The notes: a model not told the origin generated them from the sequence alone. Shown: positions 25,396 to 35,646, counted from the stretch's first letter. The stretch: DNA of 63,228 bases from Chitinophagales bacterium (GCA_019694955.1 JAIBAX010000025.1:1-63228), one strand, 5' to 3'. Program-made: numbers and translations.

Positions 25396-26690
25396 GTTGC
25401 ATAGATAAATGCCAATCCCTCATTTATTTTCATAGCGGCTTCGACAAGATCTTCTTTTTCGTGTGCTGCGGAAACAAAACCTACTTCATAACCGGAAGGG
25501 CCAAAATAAACACCTCTTTCTAATAAAAACCTATGTAGCTTTTTGAAGTAGTCCATAGAATTTGCGTCTATTTCATCGGCAGAACGTACAGCGTCAGCAT
25601 TAGAAAATGACCACCAAAATATGGAGCCGATATGAAAAATATGTACCGGATAGTGGTGCTTATCTATCTCTTTCTGAATTAAATCAATGAAAAACGAGGT
25701 TTTGTCTTCTAAATCTTTGTAAAAATTAGGTTGGAGGCATTTTGTCAATGCTGCAATTCCTGCTGCCATTGCCACGGGATTGCCTGAAAGTGTACCAGCT
25801 TGATAGACAGGACCGTCAGGTGATACTTTGGACATAATTTCTACTGACGCTCCATATGCGCCCACCGGCATACCGCCACCGATGATTTTACCAAATGTTA
25901 CGATGTCGGGATGGATATTATAATGTCCTGAAGCACCAGAAAAACCCACCCTGAATCCGGAAATCACTTCATCGAAGATGAGTAAAATGCCATATTTTGT
26001 ACACAATGCCCTTAAGGAAGTTAGAAAGTTGTTTTCTTGGAGCAATAATCCATTATTGGCAGGAATGGGTTCGATGATGATCGCTGCAATTTCTTGCTGT
26101 TGTGCTAACAATGTTTGCTCTAATGCTTCTAAGTCATTCAAAGGCAATACAATGGTCTCAGCGGCGAAGCTGTCGGGGACTCCGGCAGATGTCGATACTC
26201 CAAAAGTCACCAACCCGGAGCCTGCTTTTACCAATAAACTGTCTGCATGACCGTGGTAACATCCTTCAAATTTGACGATTTTGCTCTTGCCGGTATAACC
26301 TCTGGCGAGGCGAAGCGCAGACATCACTGCTTCTGTGCCACTGCTCACAAATCTAATTTTCTCCACTACCGGATGGTTGTCAATGATTAAGGCAGCTAAT
26401 TGATTTTCTAATGCTGTTGGTGCTCCGAAGGAAGTGCCGTTTCTTACAGCGGCAATAATAGCTTCTTCAACATCTGGATCTGCATGACCTAAGATGAGCG
26501 GTCCCCAAGAACAGCAGAAGTCTATGTATTTATTTCCATCTTCGTCAGTTACATGGCAACCTTTACCATTTTTAAAGAAAATGGGTGTGCCATATACAGA
26601 TCGGAAGGCTCTAACAGGAGAATTGACGCCTCCCGGCATGAGTTGTTTTGCTTTTTCAAATAATTGTTCGGATTGATGGTTCGTGTACAT
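25392..26690 (-). CDS. hemL: Glutamate-1-semialdehyde 2,1-aminomutase
   Basis: 432 residues from ATG 26690 (MYTNHQSEQLFEKAKQLMPGGVNSPVR). The frame continues upstream but runs into the kinase gene. Hallmarks are GVNSPVRAF, SSGTEAVMSALRLAR, FEGCYHGHAD, FDEVISGFR and the PLP lysine K268 in TFGKIIGGGMPVGAYG. The enzyme converts glutamate-1-semialdehyde to 5-aminolevulinate in the C5 pathway, the entry to tetrapyrroles. It starts one base after the upstream kinase ends and overlaps the next kinase gene by four bases. Confidence 0.95.
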   Translation of the reverse strand: MYTNHQSEQLFEKAKQLMPGGVNSPVRAFRSVYGTPIFFKNGKGCHVTDEDGNKYIDFCCSWGPLILGHADPDVEEAIIAAVRNGTSFGAPTALENQLAALIIDNHPVVEKIRFVSSGTEAVMSALRLARGYTGKSKIVKFEGCYHGHADSLLVKAGSGLVTFGVSTSAGVPDSFAAETIVLPLNDLEALEQTLLAQQQEIAAIIIEPIPANNGLLLQENNFLTSLRALCTKYGILLIFDEVISGFRVGFSGASGHYNIHPDIVTFGKIIGGGMPVGAYGASVEIMSKVSPDGPVYQAGTLSGNPVAMAAGIAALTKCLQPNFYKDLEDKTSFFIDLIQKEIDKHHYPVHIFHIGSIFWWSFSNADAVRSADEIDANSMDYFKKLHRFLLERGVYFGPSGYEVGFVSAAHEKEDLVEAAMKINEGLAFIYAT

Positions 26691-26691
26691 G

Positions 26692-29600
26692 CTAATAAAT
26701 GAAATTTGGTAAATTAATGTAGAAGGTGGTGCCACTGGTTTCATTGGATTCAAACCAAATATTCCCACCCGTTTTTTCGATAATATTTTTGGAAATAGCC
26801 AACCCTAAGCCCGTTCCGGAGCTTTTTGTTGTGAAGTTCGGCTCAAACACTTTGTCGATTTTGTCAATGGCGATGCCTGAGCCGTTATCACTTACGGATA
26901 CAGTATGAAAGGCATCTCCGTACTTGAGTCCAATTTTTATATGCCCTTCTTGATCTTCGCTGATGGATTGAACAGCATTTTTTACTATATTGTTTAATAC
27001 TCTAATGAGTTGATTTTTGTCTGCTTTTACAAAGCAAGTTTCCTTCGACAGAGAAAGTTCTAGCGTCAACTTATCGGGGTCGTCAAATATCTCAGAAGTG
27101 GATTCAATGATTTCCTGAAGGTTGACACGCTCATAATTTTCTGCAGGCATCTTGGCAAAATCTGAAAATGCTGAAGCAATGTCTGTAAGGGTGTTGATTT
27201 GTTCTATAAGACCCACGGTTACCTTTTGGGTCAATTCGTTGACATCAGGTCTTTTTTCTGCTAATGCTCTCTGCAAGTGCTGGATGCTAAGCTTCATGGG
27301 CGTGAGTGGATTTTTTATTTCATGTGCCACTTGTTTGGCCATTTCACGCCACGCCGATTCACGTTCAGACCTTGCCAAAAGATCTGCGCTATATTCCAAT
27401 TCCTGAATCATCCGGTTGTACTCTTTAACCAATAAGCCGATCTCATCGCGACTTTCCCATTTTATCGGAATATTTCTCTTCCCCAGCTGTATTTGACGAA
27501 TATTGTCTGTGATGATAGTCAGCGACTCGGTAATAGAGCGGGAGAGGAGTATGGCCAAAATTGCTGATGCCAATATCATGAATACGTAAACATTTACAAT
27601 AGCTACTAAGAAGTAGGAAATATCCGCCCTCAGGCTCTTTTCTCGACCATAATATGGAAAATTCAAATAGGCTAATAAATTGCCTTTTTCATCTTTGAAT
27701 GGTTGGTAGGCAGATAAGAATTTCAACTTGCCAATATTTTCATCTTGAAAATATTTTGATTTATTTTGATATACCAAGTTATAAAAAGCGGTAGGTTCCA
27801 TCTTCCCACTAATCAGTCCACGTTTGAAAATGTCTAATTGCGATGAAATAATGAGATTTCCTTGTTTGTCATACACATTCATATCCAAAGCATGCACATC
27901 TGTGAGTTTTTTGATATTCTCGGCAATCGTATTTTGGAAATAATTGGTGGAGTCTTGATAATCGGCATATTGATATTTTAAATCCGTTGTCAGCGATTCT
28001 ATTTTTTTGAATAATTTATTGTTATGGTAGTTGTTGTATTGGTTTTGAAAGAAATACAAGGTAACGAGGCCGACAATTATCAGCGAAAAAATCACCAATC
28101 CAATCATGGATCGTTGTATTTTATTTTGCAACGAGCGCGTGAATAGTTTCCTTTCTGATTCCATTAGTCCAAGTAGGCTTCTTTTAAATCCTGCTAGCTC
28201 AACGGATAACATAAAAAGGAATACAAAGAATAGAATAAATGAAAAGGTGGAAATGGGATTAAAAACGGAAGTTTTTTGTTGACTGATAATTAAGTACTTG
28301 TTTTCCTTTTTGTAAATGAGGTGTGTGTAATTAGCGGTTTTGACTAAGTTAAATTCCTTGCTTTTTGGAAAAGGGAAATTAAAGTAAGAGTTGTATTCAT
28401 AATCACCGAGTTGAGATATTAGCATTCCTTTGTTATACATTGCAAAGGATTTGGTCTCGAAATCAAGTTTGTCGTTTTCTGCGCCTGAATTCAATAATTC
28501 AGGGTAAATACTGTTGTAACCAAAGAATTTAGGAAATATTTCAATGAAGAGATACCCAATTGTAGCGTCTTTTTCCTTAAACTCGAAAAACCCTAAATAC
28601 TTGCGTCCTTTTTTTTCGACAGGGAAATAGTTGTAGTTTACCGAAAGTTCTTCCTTGTCGGGATTGTTTAATATTTCTTCTAATTCTTCAAATGACTTTT
28701 CGTTGATGCCCTTTAAAGAACCTTTATCCTTGTTGAAGGAGTGAACAACATAGTCGTATTTATTGGTATAGCTATTGAAATATTCTAAGATTATCTTTTT
28801 CTCAATCTCTAAGTCGGTGAGGTAAGGTTTTTTGAAGTAATTCTTAATGAAATTGTCGTTCTTAATTTCTTCTCCGGATTGTAGGAAGAAAAATTCTTCT
28901 GCCATATCTCTCTGTGAGTCAATGGCTTTTAACTCAAATTTTAGCTTTTCAAGTTCTTTTTCATTGGAATATGAAATGACCACATAGGAAATAATGGCTG
29001 ATAAAAAAGATAAGACGAGTAGGTTTTTTAGGAAGATAAATTTTGTTTGTGTATCTAAAAGCTTAAACTCTATGATGATGATGATCAGAAATACGATGTA
29101 AAGTAATAAAAAGGTTAAAATATGTAATTTACTATGGTATACTTCTACTTGTTGAAATATGAAGAATGTTCCAATTATGACAATAATATGTGATGCCGCA
29201 AAGAACTTGCCGTATGATAATTTTACAATTACTTTGGTGGCTAATAATAGTATCAATGCCAGCATTCCAAAGGCTAATAAGCCGAAGAAGCTGTATTTGT
29301 CTAGCTTTACAAAATTATAAAAGTCGAAAGAAATGATTGAGTCTAAAACTAAGCTTCGCGTTATACCGATGGTTAACTGATAGACCAACATTAAAAAGAC
29401 AGCTGAAAGAAATGTAAGGACGGATGAATTTTTGTAATTAAGTTTTTCTTGAACACTTTTTATACTCAACCAACTGCTGATGTGCATGAGTATCCAAAAG
29501 ACCATAAATAATCTAAGCAATAATGCACCTAAGGAATTACCGTAAATCGTACTGGCAAATATGTTTGGTTGAAAGATTTCTCCTGAGAAATTATTGAAAA

Positions 29601-30423
29601 AATATCCTGTTTTTTTTACTAAAAGTTCGGTGACGAGAAAAACTGAAACAATTAGTGCAATAGCGATATATAGTTTTCGTCTTTTAAATGTATAATACTG
29701 AACAAGTAAATTTACTACATAAAAAAAGAAAAGAAATCCCGCCATCTGAAGGTAGTTGCCAACTTTTGTTGAGGTCGGAATGCTTGACGTCGTATAGTTG
29801 ATACTAAATAGCTGCCGCCCTTTGAAATCATGTATGTTTGCTTTTTTACTTTTGTTATTTTGATTGTCGATGATGACGTTTTTTAAAATGGGGTTCTTAA
29901 ATAAAAAGCCGTCTTTAAAATATTTGTTATTGATTTCGAATTTATTATAAATGGGAATAATACCTAATAATACCAAACTGTCTGATAAACGCTTGCTGAT
30001 GATTTCATGATAACCATTTTCCAGTCGATAGAAGTTGATGGTAGAATCATTATAGCGTTCCGGATTTCCGGGCACCATCAGGTTGCTGGTCCAGAAAGTA
30101 GGGATATTATTTTCATAGAGAACGAAATAGTATTTGTTTGTTTTTTGTGATAATTTGTGTAGACTGGCTTTGAGGTCGTACAGATTGCGGATGTTTTTTT
30201 GAATGATGTCATCATTTAGGTTTTTAATGACTTCCTTTTCGATGGGATGCAGATTTTTTTCAATTTGCATTTTTGCTCTAGAAAGATTGTCTTTCCTCAA
30301 GATAAAATAATTGGTCAAAAAGCCTGTTAGGAAAAATAGTACACCAAGCATTATCAGGATGATGATGCTATTTCTAAAATGTAGCTTATTAGACAATATC
30401 TTTTTTTTATCAAAAATAGCCAT
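26692..30423 (-). CDS. Very large membrane sensor histidine kinase, NtrY-like
   Basis: 1243 residues. A membrane helix at about 18-39 precedes a periplasmic domain. Then follows a cluster of membrane helices between about 210 and 500, a second extracytoplasmic region, a helix near 745, a further sensor segment, and a helix near 955 leading into HAMP. The HisKA motif is MAKQVAHEIKNPLTPMKLS (H1034), and the ATPase boxes are NNIVKNAVQ, DNGSGI and GTGLGLAIS. The kinase core resembles NtrY of nitrogen regulation, but NtrY proteins are usually near 750 residues, so the long N-terminal membrane part is extra. No NtrX-type regulator follows; hemL does, one base after the stop. MazG lies upstream in the same direction. 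Confidence 0.88.
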   Translation of the reverse strand: MAIFDKKKILSNKLHFRNSIIILIMLGVLFFLTGFLTNYFILRKDNLSRAKMQIEKNLHPIEKEVIKNLNDDIIQKNIRNLYDLKASLHKLSQKTNKYYFVLYENNIPTFWTSNLMVPGNPERYNDSTINFYRLENGYHEIISKRLSDSLVLLGIIPIYNKFEINNKYFKDGFLFKNPILKNVIIDNQNNKSKKANIHDFKGRQLFSINYTTSSIPTSTKVGNYLQMAGFLFFFYVVNLLVQYYTFKRRKLYIAIALIVSVFLVTELLVKKTGYFFNNFSGEIFQPNIFASTIYGNSLGALLLRLFMVFWILMHISSWLSIKSVQEKLNYKNSSVLTFLSAVFLMLVYQLTIGITRSLVLDSIISFDFYNFVKLDKYSFFGLLAFGMLALILLLATKVIVKLSYGKFFAASHIIVIIGTFFIFQQVEVYHSKLHILTFLLLYIVFLIIIIIEFKLLDTQTKFIFLKNLLVLSFLSAIISYVVISYSNEKELEKLKFELKAIDSQRDMAEEFFFLQSGEEIKNDNFIKNYFKKPYLTDLEIEKKIILEYFNSYTNKYDYVVHSFNKDKGSLKGINEKSFEELEEILNNPDKEELSVNYNYFPVEKKGRKYLGFFEFKEKDATIGYLFIEIFPKFFGYNSIYPELLNSGAENDKLDFETKSFAMYNKGMLISQLGDYEYNSYFNFPFPKSKEFNLVKTANYTHLIYKKENKYLIISQQKTSVFNPISTFSFILFFVFLFMLSVELAGFKRSLLGLMESERKLFTRSLQNKIQRSMIGLVIFSLIIVGLVTLYFFQNQYNNYHNNKLFKKIESLTTDLKYQYADYQDSTNYFQNTIAENIKKLTDVHALDMNVYDKQGNLIISSQLDIFKRGLISGKMEPTAFYNLVYQNKSKYFQDENIGKLKFLSAYQPFKDEKGNLLAYLNFPYYGREKSLRADISYFLVAIVNVYVFMILASAILAILLSRSITESLTIITDNIRQIQLGKRNIPIKWESRDEIGLLVKEYNRMIQELEYSADLLARSERESAWREMAKQVAHEIKNPLTPMKLSIQHLQRALAEKRPDVNELTQKVTVGLIEQINTLTDIASAFSDFAKMPAENYERVNLQEIIESTSEIFDDPDKLTLELSLSKETCFVKADKNQLIRVLNNIVKNAVQSISEDQEGHIKIGLKYGDAFHTVSVSDNGSGIAIDKIDKVFEPNFTTKSSGTGLGLAISKNIIEKTGGNIWFESNETSGTTFYINLPNFIY

Positions 30424-30433
30424 TTTGTTTCAC

Positions 30434-31222
30434 CTAATTATGAATGGTATGTTGCTTTAAGGCCATTTTGGCTTTATTCCATATGATATCTAGTTCTGCA
30501 AGGTTCATTTGTTTCATATCGAGTTGATGTTCCTTGACATATGATTCCATCCATTGAAATCTTTTTATGAATTTTATATTTGTTTTTTCCAGTGCTTGTT
30601 CTGCATCAATATCAATGAAGCGGGCATAGTTGATGAGCGCAAAGAACACATCTCCAAGTTCCATTTCTGTTTCTTCCAAGTTGTGTTGTTGTTCTGCTTC
30701 TTTCAGTTCTGTCAATTCTTCCATTACTTTTTCCATCACTTGCTCCTTATTGTCCCAGTCGAAGCCTATTTGGCGTACTTTTTCCTGTATTCTTTGGGCT
30801 TTTACCATGGGTGCCATTGAGTTGGGAACACCTTGCAAGACACTGGTTTTTCCTTCTTTCAACTTTATCTGCTCCCAGTTTTGTTTCACCTGTTCCTCAT
30901 CATCGGCAACCACATCACCATATATGTGCGGATGGCGGACGATTAGTTTATCGCACACCTTGTTTAAGACTGTTTCGATGTTGAAGACTTCTTTCTCCTC
31001 ACCAATTTTACTGTAAAATACCATGTGTAACATCAAATCGCCGAGTTCTTCTTCTATACTTTTGGGTTCATTTTTGATGATGGCGTCAGATAATTCGTAT
31101 GTTTCCTCAATAGTGAGTTTTCTGAGCGTTTCCCATGTTTGTTTCTTGTCCCAAGGGCATTTTTCCCTAAGTTCATCCATAATATTCAGTAATCGCTCAA
31201 AAGCAGCTAGCCTTTTGTCCAT
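30434..31222 (-). CDS. mazG: Nucleoside triphosphate pyrophosphohydrolase MazG
   Basis: 262 residues with two MazG domains. The N-terminal one shows LREKCPWDKKQTWETLR, then EETYELSDAI and EEELGDLMLHMVFYSKI. The C-terminal one shows FDWDNKEQVMEKVMEELTELKEA and EMELGDVFFALINYARF. The acidic EExxE and ExxD groups bind the metal ions. MazG hydrolyses (d)NTPs to NMP and pyrophosphate and removes damaged nucleotides. The length fits the E. coli type (263). It is the first gene of the long minus-strand operon and stands 10 bases before the NtrY-like kinase. Confidence 0.94.
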   Translation of the reverse strand: MDKRLAAFERLLNIMDELREKCPWDKKQTWETLRKLTIEETYELSDAIIKNEPKSIEEELGDLMLHMVFYSKIGEEKEVFNIETVLNKVCDKLIVRHPHIYGDVVADDEEQVKQNWEQIKLKEGKTSVLQGVPNSMAPMVKAQRIQEKVRQIGFDWDNKEQVMEKVMEELTELKEAEQQHNLEETEMELGDVFFALINYARFIDIDAEQALEKTNIKFIKRFQWMESYVKEHQLDMKQMNLAELDIIWNKAKMALKQHTIHN

Positions 31223-31316
31223 AATTTAGTTATTCGGGTATTAAGATAAGAAATGTTTATAACAAGGAATTATTTTCAATTATGAATGGTTATATTTAAG
31301 CGTTAATTTTTCAAAA

Positions 31317-31904
31317 ATGGTGCTTCTTAAGAACATATTTCTTTTTTTAATATCGGTTTTTTGTCTATTTATTTTTATAAAATTAACCAAATATGGTTGC
31401 CTAACTTTACAAAGGAATACTGTCTTTCTATTTTCAATTCTCTTTGGGTGGTTAATGGTTTTTTTTTCGATAATTTATTTAATAAAAATAATATTTCATA
31501 AATACAATATTGATGGACATACTTCTTTTCAAGAAATGGTTGTTTTATTTGGGAAGAGTAAAGCCATTTTAATTAATTTAGTGTTTATTTTAATTTTTTT
31601 CATAACAGCTGGCTATCACACTTATTGTATTTTAGACATGGTTAATAGAACTGAACTTACTGCACTTGTACAAAACGGCGTTCTTTTAAATGGATATATA
31701 AATAAATTTGGATATGAAGGAAAGGGAGGTGAACAAGCATTTGTGAAATATTCTTTTGACAATAAGAAGTATAATGAGTCTTTTCCGCGAAAGGATACTT
31801 ACACCAAAGGTGATAGTTTAGCATTAATTGTGTTACCTGCTAATCCAAATATCGTAATGCTTACTTCAGAATATTATGAGGCTATACTGGATGATGGAGA
31901 ATAA
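31317..31904 (+). CDS. Membrane protein of unknown function with a DUF3592-like C-terminal part
   Basis: 195 residues. Three hydrophobic segments (about 4-24, 34-62 and 84-106) are followed by a soluble part of about 85 residues with GYINKFGYEGKG, AFVKYSFDNKKY and GDSLALIVLPANPNIVM. Short membrane proteins with such a beta-rich tail resemble the DUF3592 type, but the match is loose. The gene stands alone between divergent mazG and a convergent peptidase gene and is unusually AT-rich. The function is unknown. Confidence 0.65.
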   Translation: MVLLKNIFLFLISVFCLFIFIKLTKYGCLTLQRNTVFLFSILFGWLMVFFSIIYLIKIIFHKYNIDGHTSFQEMVVLFGKSKAILINLVFILIFFITAGYHTYCILDMVNRTELTALVQNGVLLNGYINKFGYEGKGGEQAFVKYSFDNKKYNESFPRKDTYTKGDSLALIVLPANPNIVMLTSEYYEAILDDGE

Positions 31905-31963
31905 CTAACACCATAATCTAATGATTTTTCATTTTTATTTACAAAAGCATGTAGGTTAATAAT

Positions 31964-33718
31964 CTACTTTTTCTCCATCCACTCATCCATTTTTGCTTCT
32001 AAAACGGCAATCGGCAGACATCCGTATTTCAAGAGTTCATTATGGAATTCTTTTACCTCATACTTGTCACCCATGGTGGTTTTTGCCTTTTCTTTAAGTT
32101 CCAATATCTTGAGTTGACCAATCTTGTAGCCGAGTGCCTGTCCGGGCCAAGCCATGTATCTTTCAATTTCTGCGGTAATATTTGCTTCGGAATCCGCTTC
32201 GTTGTCCAAAGAATATTGAATGGCTTGTTCTCTTGTCCAGCCTTTATAGTGCATGCCTACATCTACCACAAGACGAATGGCTCTGTGCATTTCCATGCCT
32301 AATTTGCCAAAATATTGATAAGGATCTGTATATAAACCGAGTTCTTTGCCTAAGCTTTCAGTATAAAGCGCATAACCTTCTCCATACGCACCATACCAAA
32401 GGTATCTTCTGAATTTTGGTAATGCCGTATTTTCCTGTTGTAAGCTGATTTGGTAGTGATGCCCCGGTATGGCTTCGTGCAGGAACAATGCCTCGTCTTG
32501 AAATACATTATAGTCTCTAGGGTCAAGGACGGGGCAATAAAAAATTCCGGGACGACTGCCGTCCGGAGTTCCTTGATAATACTCGGCACTGGCAGATTTT
32601 TCTCTAAAAGACTCTGTCTGGCGGATTTCAAAGGTTGATTTCGGGACTAAATCATACTGCTCTTTTAGAAAGGGTTGCATCCGCTCATAGATCTTATGAA
32701 ATCCTTGTATTACTTCTTCATCTTTCTTATAAGGATGTAGTTGTGGCGCATCGTTGACATATTTGAAGAAAGCTTTTAAATCTCCTGCGAAACCAACTTG
32801 CGTTTTAATAGCCTCCATTTCCTTGCGGATTCTTGCCACTTCTTTTTCCCCTAAAGCAAAAATTTCATCGGGTGTCATGGTGGTGGTGGTGTAATATTTT
32901 GCCATCAATGCATAATATTTTTTGCCATCCGGTACATGACTGATGCCTGTTACTTCTTTTGCCTGAGGGATATATTCTTTTTCCATGAAATCATACAACT
33001 TCTTATAGAAAGGTATAATTTGTTCTTGAATGGCTTTTGTGTAAGCTGCCGTGAATTGCTTCTTTGAACTGTCTGAAAATGTTTTAGGCATATTGGTTAT
33101 GGGGCCATAGAAAATGCTTTTTGTTGGGTCTTCAACAATGATGTCCTTTAATTGTGGCGCTATTTTTATAGCTAAAGATTTTGGCAATATCCAGCCTGTT
33201 TTTATTCCTTCCCGCATTTTAGCGATGGCTGTATCACACCAAACAGGAAAAACATTCATTCTGGAAAGCCAGTTTTGATAGTCCTTTTCTGTTTTAAAAG
33301 GCTGGCTGCCACTTCCTGAACCCAATAATGGGAAGTCCAAATGTTTGCCAGACATCTGATTGATAGGCATTAAGTGGTCTGGGAATTGCATCATTTCTAA
33401 TGCAATATCACAATCCCATTTGAGAATATCATAACTCATTTGATCGTTGGCATCTAATGTTGAGCGGTCATATTCTTTCAACCCATCAGCATATTTTTGG
33501 TAGAAAGCTCGTACTTTATCTCTATAAGCATCAGAAATGTCTATCGGAAATTGGTCATTATACCTATTGTCACCACTGACAGTAGCTGAAAATGGGAATA
33601 GTCCTAATGATTCTTCATAATAATTCTCAAAAAGTGTCTTTATCTCAGAAGCAGGTTTATGTTTTTTACAACCTATAAATAAAATGGATATAAAAATTAT
33701 GATACCAAATTTCCTCAT
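31964..33718 (-). CDS. DUF885 family lipoprotein, predicted zinc peptidase
   Basis: 584 residues. The signal MRKFGIIIFISILFIGCKK gives a lipobox Cys at residue 17. The DUF885 domain fills the rest, with the zinc-site motif LFLHEAIPGHHYQISLQ (HExxxxH) at about 405-420, followed by YGEGYALYTESLGKELG with the downstream Glu ligand and GQALGYKIGQLKI near the end. DUF885 proteins are related to M32-type carboxypeptidases. The substrate is unknown, and location in the periplasm or at the outer membrane is expected. The length is standard for the family. Confidence 0.85.
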   Translation of the reverse strand: MRKFGIIIFISILFIGCKKHKPASEIKTLFENYYEESLGLFPFSATVSGDNRYNDQFPIDISDAYRDKVRAFYQKYADGLKEYDRSTLDANDQMSYDILKWDCDIALEMMQFPDHLMPINQMSGKHLDFPLLGSGSGSQPFKTEKDYQNWLSRMNVFPVWCDTAIAKMREGIKTGWILPKSLAIKIAPQLKDIIVEDPTKSIFYGPITNMPKTFSDSSKKQFTAAYTKAIQEQIIPFYKKLYDFMEKEYIPQAKEVTGISHVPDGKKYYALMAKYYTTTTMTPDEIFALGEKEVARIRKEMEAIKTQVGFAGDLKAFFKYVNDAPQLHPYKKDEEVIQGFHKIYERMQPFLKEQYDLVPKSTFEIRQTESFREKSASAEYYQGTPDGSRPGIFYCPVLDPRDYNVFQDEALFLHEAIPGHHYQISLQQENTALPKFRRYLWYGAYGEGYALYTESLGKELGLYTDPYQYFGKLGMEMHRAIRLVVDVGMHYKGWTREQAIQYSLDNEADSEANITAEIERYMAWPGQALGYKIGQLKILELKEKAKTTMGDKYEVKEFHNELLKYGCLPIAVLEAKMDEWMEKK

Positions 33719-33842
33719 ATGCGTACTTTATGCATATAAAGGTAAAGCTATTTTTGAGTAAATTATGTTAAAAATTGTAGCATATGTGTCGAAGGGATTA
33801 AAAAATAATTTGAGTCCCCCAACATACTATGCATTATTCTAT

Positions 33843-35099
33843 TTACACCATTAATCCTTGCCAAGTAGAAAGCCTTCGTTGTTCTAAGAGTAAATTCTTT
33901 CCTGTTTTGTGTTGTAAGATAATTTCATCCGTGTAGTGGCGAATAGTCAAAAGTGTAAGGTGGTGCTTTTCTTCAATCGTGAAGGTGGACGCCAGCACAG
34001 CTTTTATCTTGGCAATTTTTTCAGGAATATCATCAACACAAGCCTGAAAGGAGATAGCGCCATTTTGCATCATGTTGATTTTAAAATTTGCTTTGGAAAA
34101 GGCATCTAAAAGATGACTGATAACATCTTCAGCAACAAAAGAAAAATCCTTGGTATGGAATGTAAGTAAACATTGATCACCTTTTACCATTCTTACAGCA
34201 GGAAGGTGCTCACTATTTGCAACACCCACTACGGTACCTTTATCCTGAGGTTGGATAAAGGATTTAACCAATAACGGTATATTTTTGTTTTGAAGTGGTT
34301 TGATGGTTTTGGGATGGATAACGGTAGCACCATAGAAAGTCATTTCTACTGCTTCCAAATAGGAAATCTGATCTAATAGTTGCGTGTCATCGAATTTTCT
34401 AGGGTCACCATTGAGAACACCGGGAACATCTTTCCAAATCGTTTGACTTTCAGCATTTAATATATTTGTAAAAATAGCAGCGGTGTAGTCAGAGCCTTCT
34501 CTGCCTAACGTTGTAGTGCAGTTTTCCGGGGTGCAACCCAAAAAACCTTGCGTTAATACAATACCTTTCTCTAATAACGGCAACACTTTTTCATGAATTA
34601 AGGCACTGGTTTTGTTCCAGTCGACCTTCCCTTCCCGGTAGGTGTCGTCCGTTTTTAAGACATCGCGAACATCTAACCATGTGTTGTGGATACCGATGCT
34701 GTTCATGTAGTGACTAATGATGGTCGTAGAAAGTAATTCGCCAACGGAGACTATTTGATCGTAAACATAATTGTATTCTTCCTCCCTTTCCTCTTCCACC
34801 TGCCATTCCATTTCTACAAAGAAATTGCTTAAAGCATCATAAACGGGATGTGTATCATCATCGAATAAGCCCTTACAAATATTAAAATGACTTTCTTTAA
34901 GCTGTGCAATAAGTTTTTTTGTTTCACCATTTTTAGCAAAATATGCTTGTACAACCTCTTCAAGTGCATTGGTGGTTTTTCCAAGTGCTGAAACAACGAC
35001 CACTAGTTTGTCTGACTTATATTGTGCAATGATATTTGCCACATTTTTCATTGATGATGCATCTTTTACAGATGCCCCCCCGAATTTGAATACTCTCAT
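33843..35099 (-). CDS. lysC: Aspartate kinase
   Basis: 418 residues, a monofunctional aspartokinase. The N-terminal motif VFKFGGASVKD binds the phosphates. GREGSDYTAAIF (about 215-226) and VPGVLNGDPRK mark the substrate and ATP sites. A C-terminal ACT region (about 300-418) suggests feedback control by lysine or threonine. It makes aspartyl phosphate for the lysine, threonine and methionine branch and for diaminopimelate. An acetyltransferase gene lies 10 bases upstream on the same strand, which suggests a two-gene unit. Confidence 0.92.
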   Translation of the reverse strand: MRVFKFGGASVKDASSMKNVANIIAQYKSDKLVVVVSALGKTTNALEEVVQAYFAKNGETKKLIAQLKESHFNICKGLFDDDTHPVYDALSNFFVEMEWQVEEEREEEYNYVYDQIVSVGELLSTTIISHYMNSIGIHNTWLDVRDVLKTDDTYREGKVDWNKTSALIHEKVLPLLEKGIVLTQGFLGCTPENCTTTLGREGSDYTAAIFTNILNAESQTIWKDVPGVLNGDPRKFDDTQLLDQISYLEAVEMTFYGATVIHPKTIKPLQNKNIPLLVKSFIQPQDKGTVVGVANSEHLPAVRMVKGDQCLLTFHTKDFSFVAEDVISHLLDAFSKANFKINMMQNGAISFQACVDDIPEKIAKIKAVLASTFTIEEKHHLTLLTIRHYTDEIILQHKTGKNLLLEQRRLSTWQGLMV

Positions 35100-35109
35100 T
35101 TATTACAAA

Positions 35110-35577
35110 TTATTTTAAATTATTGTCCATTAACTTGCAGGTTATCCACTCGTCGTCGAAGCTGCAATTGTATTTTTCGTAAAATTTTATAGCAGGCGCA
35201 TTCCAGTTAAGCACATGCCATCTAAATTGCTTTACTTTTCTTTTTTGTCCCTCGACAAGATAAGCATCAAATAGTAATTTGCCAATTCCATTGCCCCGTT
35301 GATTTTCTTTTATGACAAAATCATCTAAATACAACATCCTTCCCTTCCATGAGGAGTATGCGTCATGAAAAAGCGCTATACCAACGATTTCTTCTTCAGA
35401 AATAGCTATTAATACTTCGAAATACGCATCTTTAAAATCTTGCGTAAAGTCCTCAAAAGTATTAGTGGGCTCCGATGGTTGTTTCTCGTAAACGGCCAGT
35501 TCATGTATCAATTGATAGACACCCTCAAGATCGCTCTCAAGTGCCTTTCTAGTTATAATATGGTTGCTTTTCGTCAA
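35110..35577 (-). CDS. GNAT family N-acetyltransferase
   Basis: 155 residues. The acetyl-CoA binding motif A is ENQRGNGIGKLLFDAYL (about 95-111), and motif B follows as WNAPAIKFYEKYNCSF. The opening LESDLEGVYQLIHELAVYEK and the central LYLDDFVIKENQRG resemble the diamine (spermidine/spermine) N-acetyltransferase branch. The exact acceptor is not certain. The gene precedes aspartate kinase by 10 bases and is divergent from fructose-1,6-bisphosphatase. Confidence 0.85.
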   Translation of the reverse strand: MTKSNHIITRKALESDLEGVYQLIHELAVYEKQPSEPTNTFEDFTQDFKDAYFEVLIAISEEEIVGIALFHDAYSSWKGRMLYLDDFVIKENQRGNGIGKLLFDAYLVEGQKRKVKQFRWHVLNWNAPAIKFYEKYNCSFDDEWITCKLMDNNLK

Positions 35578-35646
35578 TTTTAAATTAAATATGTGAAAAA
35601 AATGGGTTGCAAATATACAGAAACGTCAAAAATCTATTCAAAATTT

